DNA of 25,555 bases from JAIRNF01 sp031550925 (GTDB taxonomy: Bacteria; Bacteroidota; Bacteroidia; Bacteroidales; UBA932): NCBI GenBank assembly GCA_031550925.1, contig JAVBOE010000057.1, forward strand, positions 1 to 25,555, in the 5' to 3' direction. The position numbers and the translations under genes are program-made. Below the pieces are notes generated by a model. That model was not told the DNA's origin and did no database searches. It saw only the letters and a list, made by a program, of their open reading frames with translations. Each line of letters opens with the position of its first letter. Position 1 is the stretch's first letter. Shown piece by piece: positions 16,088 through 24,713 of the stretch.

Positions 16088-16131
16088 GCGTTGGTTGGAA
16101 TAGAATGGTTATTCGAATGCTGATAACAACT

Positions 16132-16434
16132 TTACAGCTTCTTACTTCCTCTTTTCTTATTAAAGTTCTCCCGAATGAAGGTATGGACATCGCTTTCCTT
16201 ATAGTAGGTTTTATGGTATATCATCTGAAACGGCAGCTCTCCTATGCTACGGTATCGCTGCAGCGTTCGCTTGCTGACGTGAAGCAGCTGGCAGAGGTCC
16301 TGGTTATCGTACAGTCGCTCGCCATCCAGCATATTCTGTTGCTGGTTCATTTTATCAAGCGTTCTATCCTGCTTGTCGAAGCGCGTCATGATGCGCTCCA
16401 TCCATGCTTCAAAATTTTCTTTGTCGATATACAT
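16132..16434 (-). CDS. HTH_17-type DNA-binding protein (excisionase-like), 100 aa
   Basis: This 100-residue protein has a charged helical N-terminus (about 1-35, EAWMERIMTRFDKQDRTLDKM) and then a winged-helix HTH_17/MerR-like domain (about 40-92). The recognition part is DLCQLLHVSKRTLQRYRSIGELPF and the wing is YYKESDVHTFI. Such small proteins are frequent on Bacteroidota conjugative and integrative elements, where they act as excision or operon regulators. It is the second paralogue of a pair: the gene at 16486 shares the TLQR-x-RS-x-GE core. Both are transcribed leftward, 51 bases apart, and end at the bidirectional terminator near 16000. The ATG at 16432-16434 is the natural start. Its DNA target is not deducible. 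It most likely regulates the mobile element whose remnants surround it, not the RHS genes, though RHS control cannot be excluded. Confidence 0.8.
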   Translation of the reverse strand: MYIDKENFEAWMERIMTRFDKQDRTLDKMNQQQNMLDGERLYDNQDLCQLLHVSKRTLQRYRSIGELPFQMIYHKTYYKESDVHTFIRENFNKKRGSKKL

Positions 16435-16485
16435 AGTGTTTACTATAGCTGATGATGTTTAGGAATATCCAACTTCTTACTGGTT

Positions 16486-16836
16486 CTACTTAGGGTTATG
16501 CTTCTGCTTGACAAAGGGCTTATGGTTAGCTATTAAGTCTTTCAGATGTTCCTTGCTACTCTTTATCAGGCGACTTTCTAACAGACGTTTGATCTCGCCT
16601 ATTTTATAAAAATTTCGTCCCCGGATTCTGGAGTAGCTGATCTCGCCTTTTGAGCGTATACGCTGAAGTGTACGCTGGCTGATTTTTAGAAAGGTGCAAA
16701 CTTCATAGCTGTCTACCCATAACTCGTCCGGATTGCCAGTATCACCTTCTTGGTGGGTTGCTACAAACTTTGCTATTGCGTTGATTTTAGCAACTAAATC
16801 TTTGTATGCTTGTGATTCGATGGTAACGACTTCCAT
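16486..16836 (-). CDS. HTH_17-type DNA-binding protein, 116 aa, paralogue of the neighbour
   Basis: This 116-residue protein has a helical N-terminus (VTIESQAYKDLVAKINAIAKFV), then LWVDSYEVCTFLKISQRTLQRIRSKGEISYSRI (about 39-71) and a wing/helix with FYKIGEIKRLLE. This is the HTH_17 pattern seen in small Bacteroidota mobile-element regulators. The C-terminus (about 90-116) is basic and may add DNA contacts. It lies upstream of its paralogue in the same leftward set. The upstream region has three TTTTTGAC words (16872-16924), reading GTCAAAAA on its own strand, that could be an operator for itself or its partner. The start is ATG at 16834-16836. It is probably a transcription or excision regulator. 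No lesion was seen. Confidence 0.8.
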   Translation of the reverse strand: MEVVTIESQAYKDLVAKINAIAKFVATHQEGDTGNPDELWVDSYEVCTFLKISQRTLQRIRSKGEISYSRIRGRNFYKIGEIKRLLESRLIKSSKEHLKDLIANHKPFVKQKHNPK

Positions 16837-16871
16837 TATTGCTGCTTATTGAATTGTTGCAAAAATCTATC

Positions 16872-16924
16872 TTTTTGACGAGCCTTTTTGACAAGTTTAT
16901 ATCAGCTTGATAATGATTTTTGAC
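16872..16924 (-). promoter_or_regulatory. Triple TTTTTGAC repeat upstream of the HTH genes
   Basis: TTTTTGAC occurs at 16872-16879, 16885-16892 and 16917-16924 (GTCAAAAA on the - strand). The three lie in the 91 bases between the HTH gene and the RteC-like frame. Spacings of 13 and 32 bases do not follow one helical turn exactly, so the operator role is only suggested. Confidence 0.35.
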
Positions 16925-16927
16925 AAA

Positions 16928-17545
16928 CTACTTTTCATCGTCTTTCTGCATTCGAAGATTCAGGCATTTGCCTAATTCATTAAGAAACGTTGTTCTACTA
17001 TCTGTTTTACGGCGTTTAATGTTGATGTAGGTTCTAGAGCAATTTGTTATCTTTAAGCCGAAAAATAGCCCCAAATTACGTACAAATTCTTCGAGGGGAA
17101 CATTTCCATTGTTTATACTTTTCTTTTCAATAAGCGAATAAGCAAGCTCTACCAAGTCTGAAATCTTATCAGTCCACTGGTATTTGGCTAGATCGGAACT
17201 TATGGATGCTATACTTGAGAGTGTTAAAGGGTTCTTGATATAATCTAGTTCCGAGTCTAGAAGGACTGACAATGCTTTAATGTAAGGTAGTCGCAGATCT
17301 ACATCTCCTTTGTTCTCAGTAGATAAAGCTATTTTTTCTTCTAAGGCTTTTAGGTTAATACGTGCGTAGCGAACTATTCGAAAGGCTTTTTTTCTGTCTT
17401 GTTCTGAGTCGCAAATGTTTTCTAAAGCGAAGGGAAATTTTTTGAATACTTCTTTCAGCTCTGTGCTTGATGAGCGTTTTTCCTGAAGTAAGAGAAATAG
17501 TTGGGTGTTTGATAAGTCTTTTATATATTTATAATTAATAATAAT
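16928..17545 (-). pseudogene. RteC-like regulator, 5' end lost
   Basis: The frame is open for 205 codons but has no ATG or GTG. The only TTG (17270-17272) would give just 114 residues and cut into the domain. The C-terminal 80 or so residues strongly resemble RteC: YQWTDKISDLVELAYSL, then INNGNVPLEEF and SRTYINIKRRK, ending FLNELGKCLNLRM. RteC controls excision of CTnDOT-type conjugative transposons in Bacteroides. The upstream frame (FLLLQEKRSSSTELKEVF, AFRIVRYARINLKALEEK) is consistent with the rest of such a protein. It stops abruptly at an in-frame TAA (17546-17548) inside very AT-rich DNA. The start has probably been removed by the event that placed the 18035 operon beside it. Alternatively a nonstandard start is used. 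Confidence 0.68.
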
Positions 17546-18034
17546 TTATGTAATAATAATATAGTATTAATAAATTATTATAATTATATGAAGGTTAAAA
17601 TTTGATATAATACATGAACCTAAAGAGTAAAAATGATCAATACTTTGTTAGCTTAAATTAACGTTGTGTTTATAGCTAAATATTTTAAAGTCAACAATAT
17701 TCTTCTATTTCTAGTAATAGAATTATTAAGAACTATTGGGGAAATGTGTGGTATAATTGGATGGTAGAAAGCTATTATAGTCTATCTATCGAAATAATAC
17801 AGGTTAAACTACGTTAATTTAGTAAATGTTGTGTTAACTTGCCTATTCTTGCTACTTCTCTGATAATCTGCCATTTTCCGAAATGATTATTATGCAAATT
17901 AATATATATCACTAATCGTCAATCGATTACTTGATTACTGTAATTGTAGAAAACATTCTTATTTTTGACATATCGAATTATTTATTAATATTTTGTTATA
18001 GCTAATAAATAGCAAACTCGATAAATACACCACT
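17546..18034. other. AT-rich gene-free stretch, about 0.5 kb
   Basis: Neither strand has a plausible gene. Bases 17520-17590 are almost pure A/T. It includes the upstream region of the 18035 operon and a possible -7 element at 17960. Its left edge coincides with the broken 5' end of the RteC-like frame, so a recombination junction near 17545 is likely. Confidence 0.6.
17960..17967 (+). promoter_or_regulatory. Candidate -7 promoter element for the exported-protein operon
   Basis: TATTTTTG fits TAnnTTTG and lies 67 bases before the ATG at 18035. TTG words upstream are 13 and 26 bases away, neither at the ideal spacing, so support is moderate. Confidence 0.35.
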
Positions 18035-21000
18035 ATGAACCTTATGCTATCCACTCGGACGACCATTATAATGGCCCTCTGTTTGCTATTTGCATTTAAC
18101 GCATATGCAAATGATACCAACCCTGCGCTCTCCAGCTACGAAGAAGAGAAGAGCAAGGCAATCGCTGTTTTTGCTGCCTTAGAGCAATCCAATAACTATA
18201 GCGACGAGCTAACAATGGCAGATCTGAATAACCTGCCAATGGGTCTGTCGCGAACGCTAAGCAATATCGAGTACACCCTTGCTGTTAGCGGTTTTGTCAT
18301 TCATCCCGATTATACCGAACTGTCGATTTATGGAAAGGTTGTAATTCCGAACGTTAAGGAAGAAAGCTCTTCCGAACTCATCATAAAGGGTATGGAAAAG
18401 GAGTCGTCCGATCTTGTCCTATTTTTCGGAGGTACCGGCATTCGATTTTCGCACGAAGGAAATTTTATTGGAGAAGCCAAACTAATGCTGCTGGAGGATA
18501 TAACAATTCCTATAAATGGTGACAGAGCTGCACTAATCTTACGTGGAGGCTATGATAGAGGTACCGGTAGAGGCTATGACCTGACGTACTTAACGCTGGA
18601 TTGTAAGGGCTTTAAAGAATTGGGGATAACTGCCGATATTATCTTTCCGGAAACATTGATTCGTAGGGTTAACGAAAACGGAGATGTACTTACCGGAATA
18701 GATGCAAATGGCTATCCAGCTGAAAAAGTTACCGCTTCATTCCACACTATCGTTAAGGATTTTAACGATATACTGGTATCCATTACTCTGCCACGTTTTG
18801 AGATTGTGGGCTTAAACGGTTTTATCTTTGATATTAACCAAGCAGTTTTCGATTTTAGCGACTATCACAATGAAACGGGAGTTGTTTTTCCCGGTAACTA
18901 TGCCAGAGAATACTTGGCTTCGGGAAAGCCGGAGTTATGGAGGGGTGTATATATAAAAAACCTGTCTGTTACGTTACCTAAGCAGTTTGCACAGCGTGAT
19001 TCAGATAAAAGGCTGTCGTTTTCTGCACAGGATATGCTGTTGGACAATAACGGTATTACTGGATTATTTACGGCAAGCAACATCATTTCAATTGATAAAG
19101 GAAGTGCCGGGGGGTGGCGCTTTTCGGTTGACAAGTTTTCATTGGAGCTTGAGGCTAATCAGCTTACAGGGGCAGGCTTCGCCGGAAGTATAGGGCTACC
19201 TGTTTCCGAGTCTACTGCTTTAGCTTACGATGCATTTATTTCACCTAACAACGAGTATTACCTAAAAGTAAGCCCCGAAAAAGCCATCAACTTCGATATA
19301 TGGTCTGCTAAAGCCGAAATTCTTCCAAATTCCTATGTTGAGTTTAAAGTAGTTGATGATAAGTTCTATCCCGAGGCAATGCTGAATGGTTCACTAACCA
19401 TTGCCGCGCGTTCGGAGAAAAATGCTGCCGATACTACTGCTAAATCAATGGCGCAGCTGAAAGGGATTGAATTCCGTAAGCTGCATTTACGAACCCAGTC
19501 TCCCTATTTTACTGTTGAGTATTTTGGATATTCGGGAGAGGTTAAGCTAATGAACTTCCCGTTATCCATTAGCAAGATTGCTTTAACAGCTAACGATTAC
19601 GAGGCCAAGCTGGGCTTTGATGCAAAGCTTGCTTTGGGAGGCGATAAGTTTGGTATTACCGCCGAAACTCGCTTGGAAGTGGTAGGATCTATGGCAGAAA
19701 GCAAAGGACTTCAGAACTGGAAGTACAAAAAGGTTGATGTTTCCAGAATTGCGATTAACGCATCTATGGCCGAAGTATTTACCATAAAAGGCGGCCTTAC
19801 TATACTTGATGACGATCCAACCTACGGAGACGGTTTTGCCGGTGACATAGAGCTGACAATGAATAAGGTATTGGAAGGCTTAACTGCAAAATCGAGAGCT
19901 ATTTTTGGCAATAAGAGTTACCGTTATTGGTTTGTAGATGGCAGCGTAAGCTTTGGTACATCAATACCCGTGTTTCCACCTGTTAACCTTACCGGTTTTG
20001 GAGGAGGAGCATACTACCATATGCGCCCTGCCGGAACAGGAAGCGGAACGCCCACAGGAAGCGCCTATGTACCCGATAATAACTGGGGATTCGGGCTGAA
20101 GGCTGCTGTGCTGATGAACATCGGAAAAAAAGGCGTAATTGATGCTGAGGCATCCTTCGAGATTGCTTTTAATACCAACGGTGGTATCAACTTTATCGGC
20201 TTTTTTGGAATGGCAAAGCTGTTGGCTGAGATTCCGGGAGTTAAGAATGCTGGAGACTTTGTTAACAGTAAGTTTCAGCAGGTTGCTAATCTGGAAGCAT
20301 CTTTCCTTGATATAAACAGTACTAACTACAGCTCTCAGCTCCAAACACTCCAGAAGTTAAAAATATATGACCCTGATAAAGCAGCAGCCGACTTGTTCCC
20401 TAAATCAGAAAACCTCGGAGAAGCAGGTTTCGCTGCATCAATGGCAATACAGTATGACTTTACAAAGAACTCGCTGCATTCAACGTTTGAAATGTATGTA
20501 AACATGCTTGGCGGCATGCTGCGAGGTGTTAATCCGGGCAACAGCGCAGGTATGGCAGTACTGCATATTGACCCTAACGAATGGTATATGCACGTTGGTA
20601 CGCCGGACAGGCGTTTGGGAATAGAATTTAACCTTGCCAACCTGATAAAAATGAAAACAGGAGCTTACTTTATGGTAGGACATAAAATTCCGGCTACGCC
20701 TGCTCCACCGCAACAGGTTTCGAATATTTTAGGTATTGATGCTTCGAAACTAGACTATATGCGTGATTTGAATGCATTGGGTGATGGACGAGGCTTTGCC
20801 TTTGGTTCCGACTTTGCGGTTTCTACAGGCGATATTACATTCCTCATCTTATACGCCAACTTTGCAGCAGGGCTTGGTTTTGATATTATGCTAAAAGACT
20901 ACGGAGATGCCCAGTGCAAGGGACGTAGCGGCCCTATCGGAATGGACGGCTGGTATGCCAATGGGCAAGCTTATGCATACCTGCAAGGCGAGCTGGGGGT

Positions 21001-22633
21001 CAAAGTAAACTTGTTGTTCATTAAAAAGAAGATTCCCATCATAAAAGGTGCTGCTGCTACCTTAATGCAGGCTAAGCTGCCCAACCCTGCATGGTTTGTG
21101 GGCTACCTTGGTGTTAAGTTCGAGCTTTTGGGTGGCTTGGTTAAAGGAAGTATCCGGTTAAAGCTTGCTCTAGGAGAAGAGTGCGAGCTGGTAATACCAG
21201 GTGGAAGCCCGTTGGGAGTGAGGGTTATTAACGATCTGAGCCCACAAGATAAATCAGATAAGGTTGATGTATTTGCAGTACCACAAGCAGCTTTCAATAT
21301 GGCTATAGGTAAGGCTTTTGAAATGGAGGATGATTCGGGGGTTAAGCTGTATAGGCTGAACCTTGAAGAGCTCTCGGTATATGATAACAATACTCCATTA
21401 CAAGGAAAGATAACATGGAACAGCAATATGGATGCTGCCTCTTTCTACTCGCACGAGATACTCCCTCCGGATGTTTCATTACGGGCATTGGTACGGGTTT
21501 CTTTTGAGGAATACCAGAACGGACGTTGGGCTACGGTGTATACCGGAGGACAGAAAGCAATAGAGAGCATGGAGGCAACTTTCTCAACTGGCACTGCTCC
21601 TGATGTAATACCGATGCATAACATTGAATACTGCTATCCTGTGGTTGACCAACACCATTTCTACCCAAAAGAAGCAACAAATGCATACATACAGCTAAAG
21701 CGTGGTCAGAGCTACCTCTTCTCATCAGATATGACGCATAAAATTCATATTATTGATAAGAACGGAAATGTTCAGGAAGTACCGTTTACGTACAGCAGTA
21801 GCAATAACCGCGCTGATTACTCTATGCCAGCGGTTTCAACAGGAAGCAGCTACTCTTTCGATATGTTGAGCTTTGCTAAAGGCTCAACTACATCCACTTC
21901 AGGCACAGAGCAGCGCACTTCAATCGGTGACGATGAAAATGATATTACGGTTCGTGATGCACAAGCTTCACAAGTAATACGTAGTGATACAGGCAGGAGC
22001 CTGTTAGCATACAATTTTACCTCAAGTAAGTACAACACCTTCTCTGAGAAGATACAAAACATCAAAAGGGGACAAACCTCGTGGGAACGTATGGCATCGG
22101 ATGTACTGCAGCTATATGCGTGTGTGGCTTCCGGAGAACCGTTTGATATTGCGGAGTTAGCTGGTACAAGCTACACAGGAGATAAACCCTTGGTGGAAGC
22201 ATACGCTACATTAGCCGACGATTATTTTAAAAGCCATATCAATCCAACGATTTATGCTCCCTATGCAGCAGCAAAAATGAAAATTACCAACAGAGACATC
22301 TCGATTTTAGGTGTACCTCCTGTTAAAGCGTTGCCAATACAGGTCGCCTATCTGACAGAAGTTGAATCGGGAATCTTTAATGGAGCCGCAAAAGTTACAT
22401 TCCCATATAGCTATAACTTACCCTGGTTATACCGTAAGGATTTTTATGATTTGCAGCATCAAGCGGTAAATAGTTATATCAATTTGGGAGTGTTGGTTCC
22501 GTTGATAAACGGCTATTTCCCTGTAATCTTATATGGCCCTTACGCTATTGAATTGCAATACATATTGCCTGGAAATGTGGAGGGAACTAAAGCAAGCTTT
22601 GAATTTTTCAACAATTTTGGAGGAGGTAGATAA
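18035..22633 (+). CDS. Very large exported beta-rich protein of unknown function
   Basis: This 1532-residue protein has an N-terminal signal peptide (hydrophobic about 10-25, ending FNAYA). I do not recognise a named domain. The first 600 residues are repeated amphipathic beta-strand patterns (LTANDYEAKLGFDAKLALGG, FTIKGGLTILDDDPTYGDGF). A glycine-rich block with FGGGAYYHM follows near 653-662. A middle part (about 680-1060) has Gly/Ala-rich strands, and a C-terminal region after about 1070 reads like separate beta domains (FSTGTAPDVIP, NIEYCYPVVDQHHFYPKE). There is no obvious transmembrane barrel end or T9SS sorting domain. It might be a surface or periplasmic scaffold. I have seen similarly built large proteins in Bacteroidota but cannot name a family. 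The stop TAA is immediately followed by the ATG of the next gene, so the two are coupled. GC and style resemble the RHS genes. Function unknown. Confidence 0.85.
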   Translation: MNLMLSTRTTIIMALCLLFAFNAYANDTNPALSSYEEEKSKAIAVFAALEQSNNYSDELTMADLNNLPMGLSRTLSNIEYTLAVSGFVIHPDYTELSIYGKVVIPNVKEESSSELIIKGMEKESSDLVLFFGGTGIRFSHEGNFIGEAKLMLLEDITIPINGDRAALILRGGYDRGTGRGYDLTYLTLDCKGFKELGITADIIFPETLIRRVNENGDVLTGIDANGYPAEKVTASFHTIVKDFNDILVSITLPRFEIVGLNGFIFDINQAVFDFSDYHNETGVVFPGNYAREYLASGKPELWRGVYIKNLSVTLPKQFAQRDSDKRLSFSAQDMLLDNNGITGLFTASNIISIDKGSAGGWRFSVDKFSLELEANQLTGAGFAGSIGLPVSESTALAYDAFISPNNEYYLKVSPEKAINFDIWSAKAEILPNSYVEFKVVDDKFYPEAMLNGSLTIAARSEKNAADTTAKSMAQLKGIEFRKLHLRTQSPYFTVEYFGYSGEVKLMNFPLSISKIALTANDYEAKLGFDAKLALGGDKFGITAETRLEVVGSMAESKGLQNWKYKKVDVSRIAINASMAEVFTIKGGLTILDDDPTYGDGFAGDIELTMNKVLEGLTAKSRAIFGNKSYRYWFVDGSVSFGTSIPVFPPVNLTGFGGGAYYHMRPAGTGSGTPTGSAYVPDNNWGFGLKAAVLMNIGKKGVIDAEASFEIAFNTNGGINFIGFFGMAKLLAEIPGVKNAGDFVNSKFQQVANLEASFLDINSTNYSSQLQTLQKLKIYDPDKAAADLFPKSENLGEAGFAASMAIQYDFTKNSLHSTFEMYVNMLGGMLRGVNPGNSAGMAVLHIDPNEWYMHVGTPDRRLGIEFNLANLIKMKTGAYFMVGHKIPATPAPPQQVSNILGIDASKLDYMRDLNALGDGRGFAFGSDFAVSTGDITFLILYANFAAGLGFDIMLKDYGDAQCKGRSGPIGMDGWYANGQAYAYLQGELGVKVNLLFIKKKIPIIKGAAATLMQAKLPNPAWFVGYLGVKFELLGGLVKGSIRLKLALGEECELVIPGGSPLGVRVINDLSPQDKSDKVDVFAVPQAAFNMAIGKAFEMEDDSGVKLYRLNLEELSVYDNNTPLQGKITWNSNMDAASFYSHEILPPDVSLRALVRVSFEEYQNGRWATVYTGGQKAIESMEATFSTGTAPDVIPMHNIEYCYPVVDQHHFYPKEATNAYIQLKRGQSYLFSSDMTHKIHIIDKNGNVQEVPFTYSSSNNRADYSMPAVSTGSSYSFDMLSFAKGSTTSTSGTEQRTSIGDDENDITVRDAQASQVIRSDTGRSLLAYNFTSSKYNTFSEKIQNIKRGQTSWERMASDVLQLYACVASGEPFDIAELAGTSYTGDKPLVEAYATLADDYFKSHINPTIYAPYAAAKMKITNRDISILGVPPVKALPIQVAYLTEVESGIFNGAAKVTFPYSYNLPWLYRKDFYDLQHQAVNSYINLGVLVPLINGYFPVILYGPYAIELQYILPGNVEGTKASFEFFNNFGGGR

Positions 22634-24709
22634 ATGCGACCAAATATATTTTTCATTTTTCTGTTGCTTCTGCTATTACCCTATTACGGATATTCACAGG
22701 ATAGCACAAGGGTTAATGTGCAAGCCCGTGTACAAAAAGATGCCATACTGCTCCGCTGGGCAGCAAATACGCCTATGGCATGGCAGCAAAGCAACCGGCA
22801 TGGATTCCGCTTGGAACGATATACTGTGGTAAGGGACGATAAGGTGCTTCCGCGACCGGAGGAAAAGTTACTGGCAACGGTAAAAGCACTCCCTCTAAAT
22901 GAATGGGAAAGCATTGCACAAACCAACGATTATGCAGCGATTATAGCACAAGCGCTCTATGGCGACAGTTTTGAACTGGATGGAGAAGGTGTTGATGGTA
23001 TCGCCTGTATCATCACGCTTTCGCAGGATTTGGAACAACGCTTTACCTTCTCCCTATACGCTGCTGACCAAAACTTTGAAGCTGCTTGTATGGCAGGATG
23101 GGGGTGGCGCGACACTGATGTAAAACCCAATGAGCGTTACCTATACCGTATTATACCCAATCTGCCGGAGGGCAGCTCTTACAAAATAGAAATGGGTTCA
23201 GTATATGTTTCGTTGAATGAATATGAAGAGCTGCCAAAACCTATAGGGCTAACGGCTTTATTTGGAGATAAAAGCGTTTTACTGGCATGGGATTACGGTA
23301 TATTGAGCAGCATTTATAACTCCTACTATATTGAAAAATCGTCCGATGGAAATAATTTTGCCCGTATGGATGGCGTTCCGGTAGTGAACCTGAACAACAA
23401 GGAAAATCAGCAAGCGGAACGAATGTATTACATCGATTCGCTGGCTAATAACCAATCAACCTTTTATTACAGGGTCGTAGGAATTACAGCTTTTGGTGAA
23501 ATAGGCTCTCCATCCGAAGCTATATCCGGCAAAGGCAAAGACCAGTTTTCATACGTACCCTACATTACAAGGGCAGTAGTTAACGATAACGGACAAATGG
23601 AAATGGAGTGGCGGTTCGATGAAAACGGTAACAGGCTGATTAAGGGATTTGAGCTAAACCACTCAGACAACCCCGACAATAGTTTTAAGGTTGTCGCTTC
23701 AAATATTGCGCCAAATAAACGCTCTTTAGTGTTTGATAAGCTTAATGCTTCCAACTACTTTACCATATCGGCAATTCCCTTCGAAGGGCAACCAGCAATA
23801 TCTTTTCCTGTTCTTGTACAGCCTGTGGACTCTATACCTCCGGCAATTCCCACTGGTTTGAAGGGGATAATAGACAGTACTGGATTGGTTACTCTAACAT
23901 GGAACAGAAACATAGAGTTTGATATGTATGGATATAAAGTATACCGGGCACATGTGAAGGGAGAAGAGTTGATGCCTCTATTCGATATTGCTTTACAAGA
24001 CAACGTTTTTGTTGATACTATTGATGTTTTGAATTTGAACAGGCATGTTTACTATGCCATTTCAGCGGTAGATATGCGCTATAATCAGTCCGACCAGACT
24101 CCGGTATTAGAGCTGGAAAAGCCGGACTTACTCCAGCCTTCAGCGCCGGTAATTTCAGGGTATAAAATAGATAACGAGGGTATCACGATAGAATGGGTTA
24201 ACAGTCCGGATGATGGCGTAATACAACACCGCTTGTACCGTAGAAAAAAGGGTGAGAATCACCTTTCTTTAGAACTGTTGGTCGCTGTAACAGATAAAGC
24301 CATACAACGCTATACCGATACCAGTGCGGTTACCAATGTACATTACATGTATACAGTTACTGCATTAAAAAACAAGCAACTCGAATCAGAGCCTTCGAAC
24401 GTGCTGACGGCTTTTACCAATAAACCCAAAACACAAGAAATGCTTATAACCGGTTTTGATGCTATTGTAGATAAAGAAAATCGCATGCTTAAGCTGCTAT
24501 GGAAGGATAACATTAAAAACGTGAAGTACTACGAAATCTATAAAGGCGATAATGTGGAAGGCATATCGCTATGGAAAAAGTTACCCTCTTCGCAAAAAGA
24601 AGTGTTGGATGAAAAGCTATATATAAATACGACTTACCAATACCTTATCAGAGCCATATTGGATGATGGACGTAATACTAAGTTTAAGGAGCTAACCATA
24701 AAGTATTAA
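22634..24709 (+). CDS. Exported protein with multiple fibronectin type III-like domains
   Basis: This 691-residue protein has a signal peptide (MRPNIFFIFLLLLLLPYYGYSQ). The rest is a chain of Ig-like beta-sandwiches: an N-terminal domain (about 25-195) followed by fibronectin-III-like units near 200-300, 305-395, 400-490, 500-590 and 595-691. Typical pieces are VTLTWNRNIEFDMYGYKVYRA, ITIEWVNSPDDGVIQHRLYRR and YYEIYKGDNV, each a 'W...YxVYR' pattern. Such domains bind partners or form spacers in surface proteins. The ATG directly follows the previous stop, with a strong GGAGGAGGT ribosome site (22619-22627) six bases upstream, which is unusual in this phylum and points to tight coupling with the 1532 aa protein. 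The two products are likely partners in the envelope. Functional identity is inferred only from domain type and coupling. Confidence 0.8.
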   Translation: MRPNIFFIFLLLLLLPYYGYSQDSTRVNVQARVQKDAILLRWAANTPMAWQQSNRHGFRLERYTVVRDDKVLPRPEEKLLATVKALPLNEWESIAQTNDYAAIIAQALYGDSFELDGEGVDGIACIITLSQDLEQRFTFSLYAADQNFEAACMAGWGWRDTDVKPNERYLYRIIPNLPEGSSYKIEMGSVYVSLNEYEELPKPIGLTALFGDKSVLLAWDYGILSSIYNSYYIEKSSDGNNFARMDGVPVVNLNNKENQQAERMYYIDSLANNQSTFYYRVVGITAFGEIGSPSEAISGKGKDQFSYVPYITRAVVNDNGQMEMEWRFDENGNRLIKGFELNHSDNPDNSFKVVASNIAPNKRSLVFDKLNASNYFTISAIPFEGQPAISFPVLVQPVDSIPPAIPTGLKGIIDSTGLVTLTWNRNIEFDMYGYKVYRAHVKGEELMPLFDIALQDNVFVDTIDVLNLNRHVYYAISAVDMRYNQSDQTPVLELEKPDLLQPSAPVISGYKIDNEGITIEWVNSPDDGVIQHRLYRRKKGENHLSLELLVAVTDKAIQRYTDTSAVTNVHYMYTVTALKNKQLESEPSNVLTAFTNKPKTQEMLITGFDAIVDKENRMLKLLWKDNIKNVKYYEIYKGDNVEGISLWKKLPSSQKEVLDEKLYINTTYQYLIRAILDDGRNTKFKELTIKY

Positions 24710-24713
24710 CAAG

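Noticed and set aside
18898..22065. - strand ORFs of 60-127 codons under the 1532 aa gene.
   Set aside because: All are antisense to a continuous exported-protein frame and show no independent start signals.
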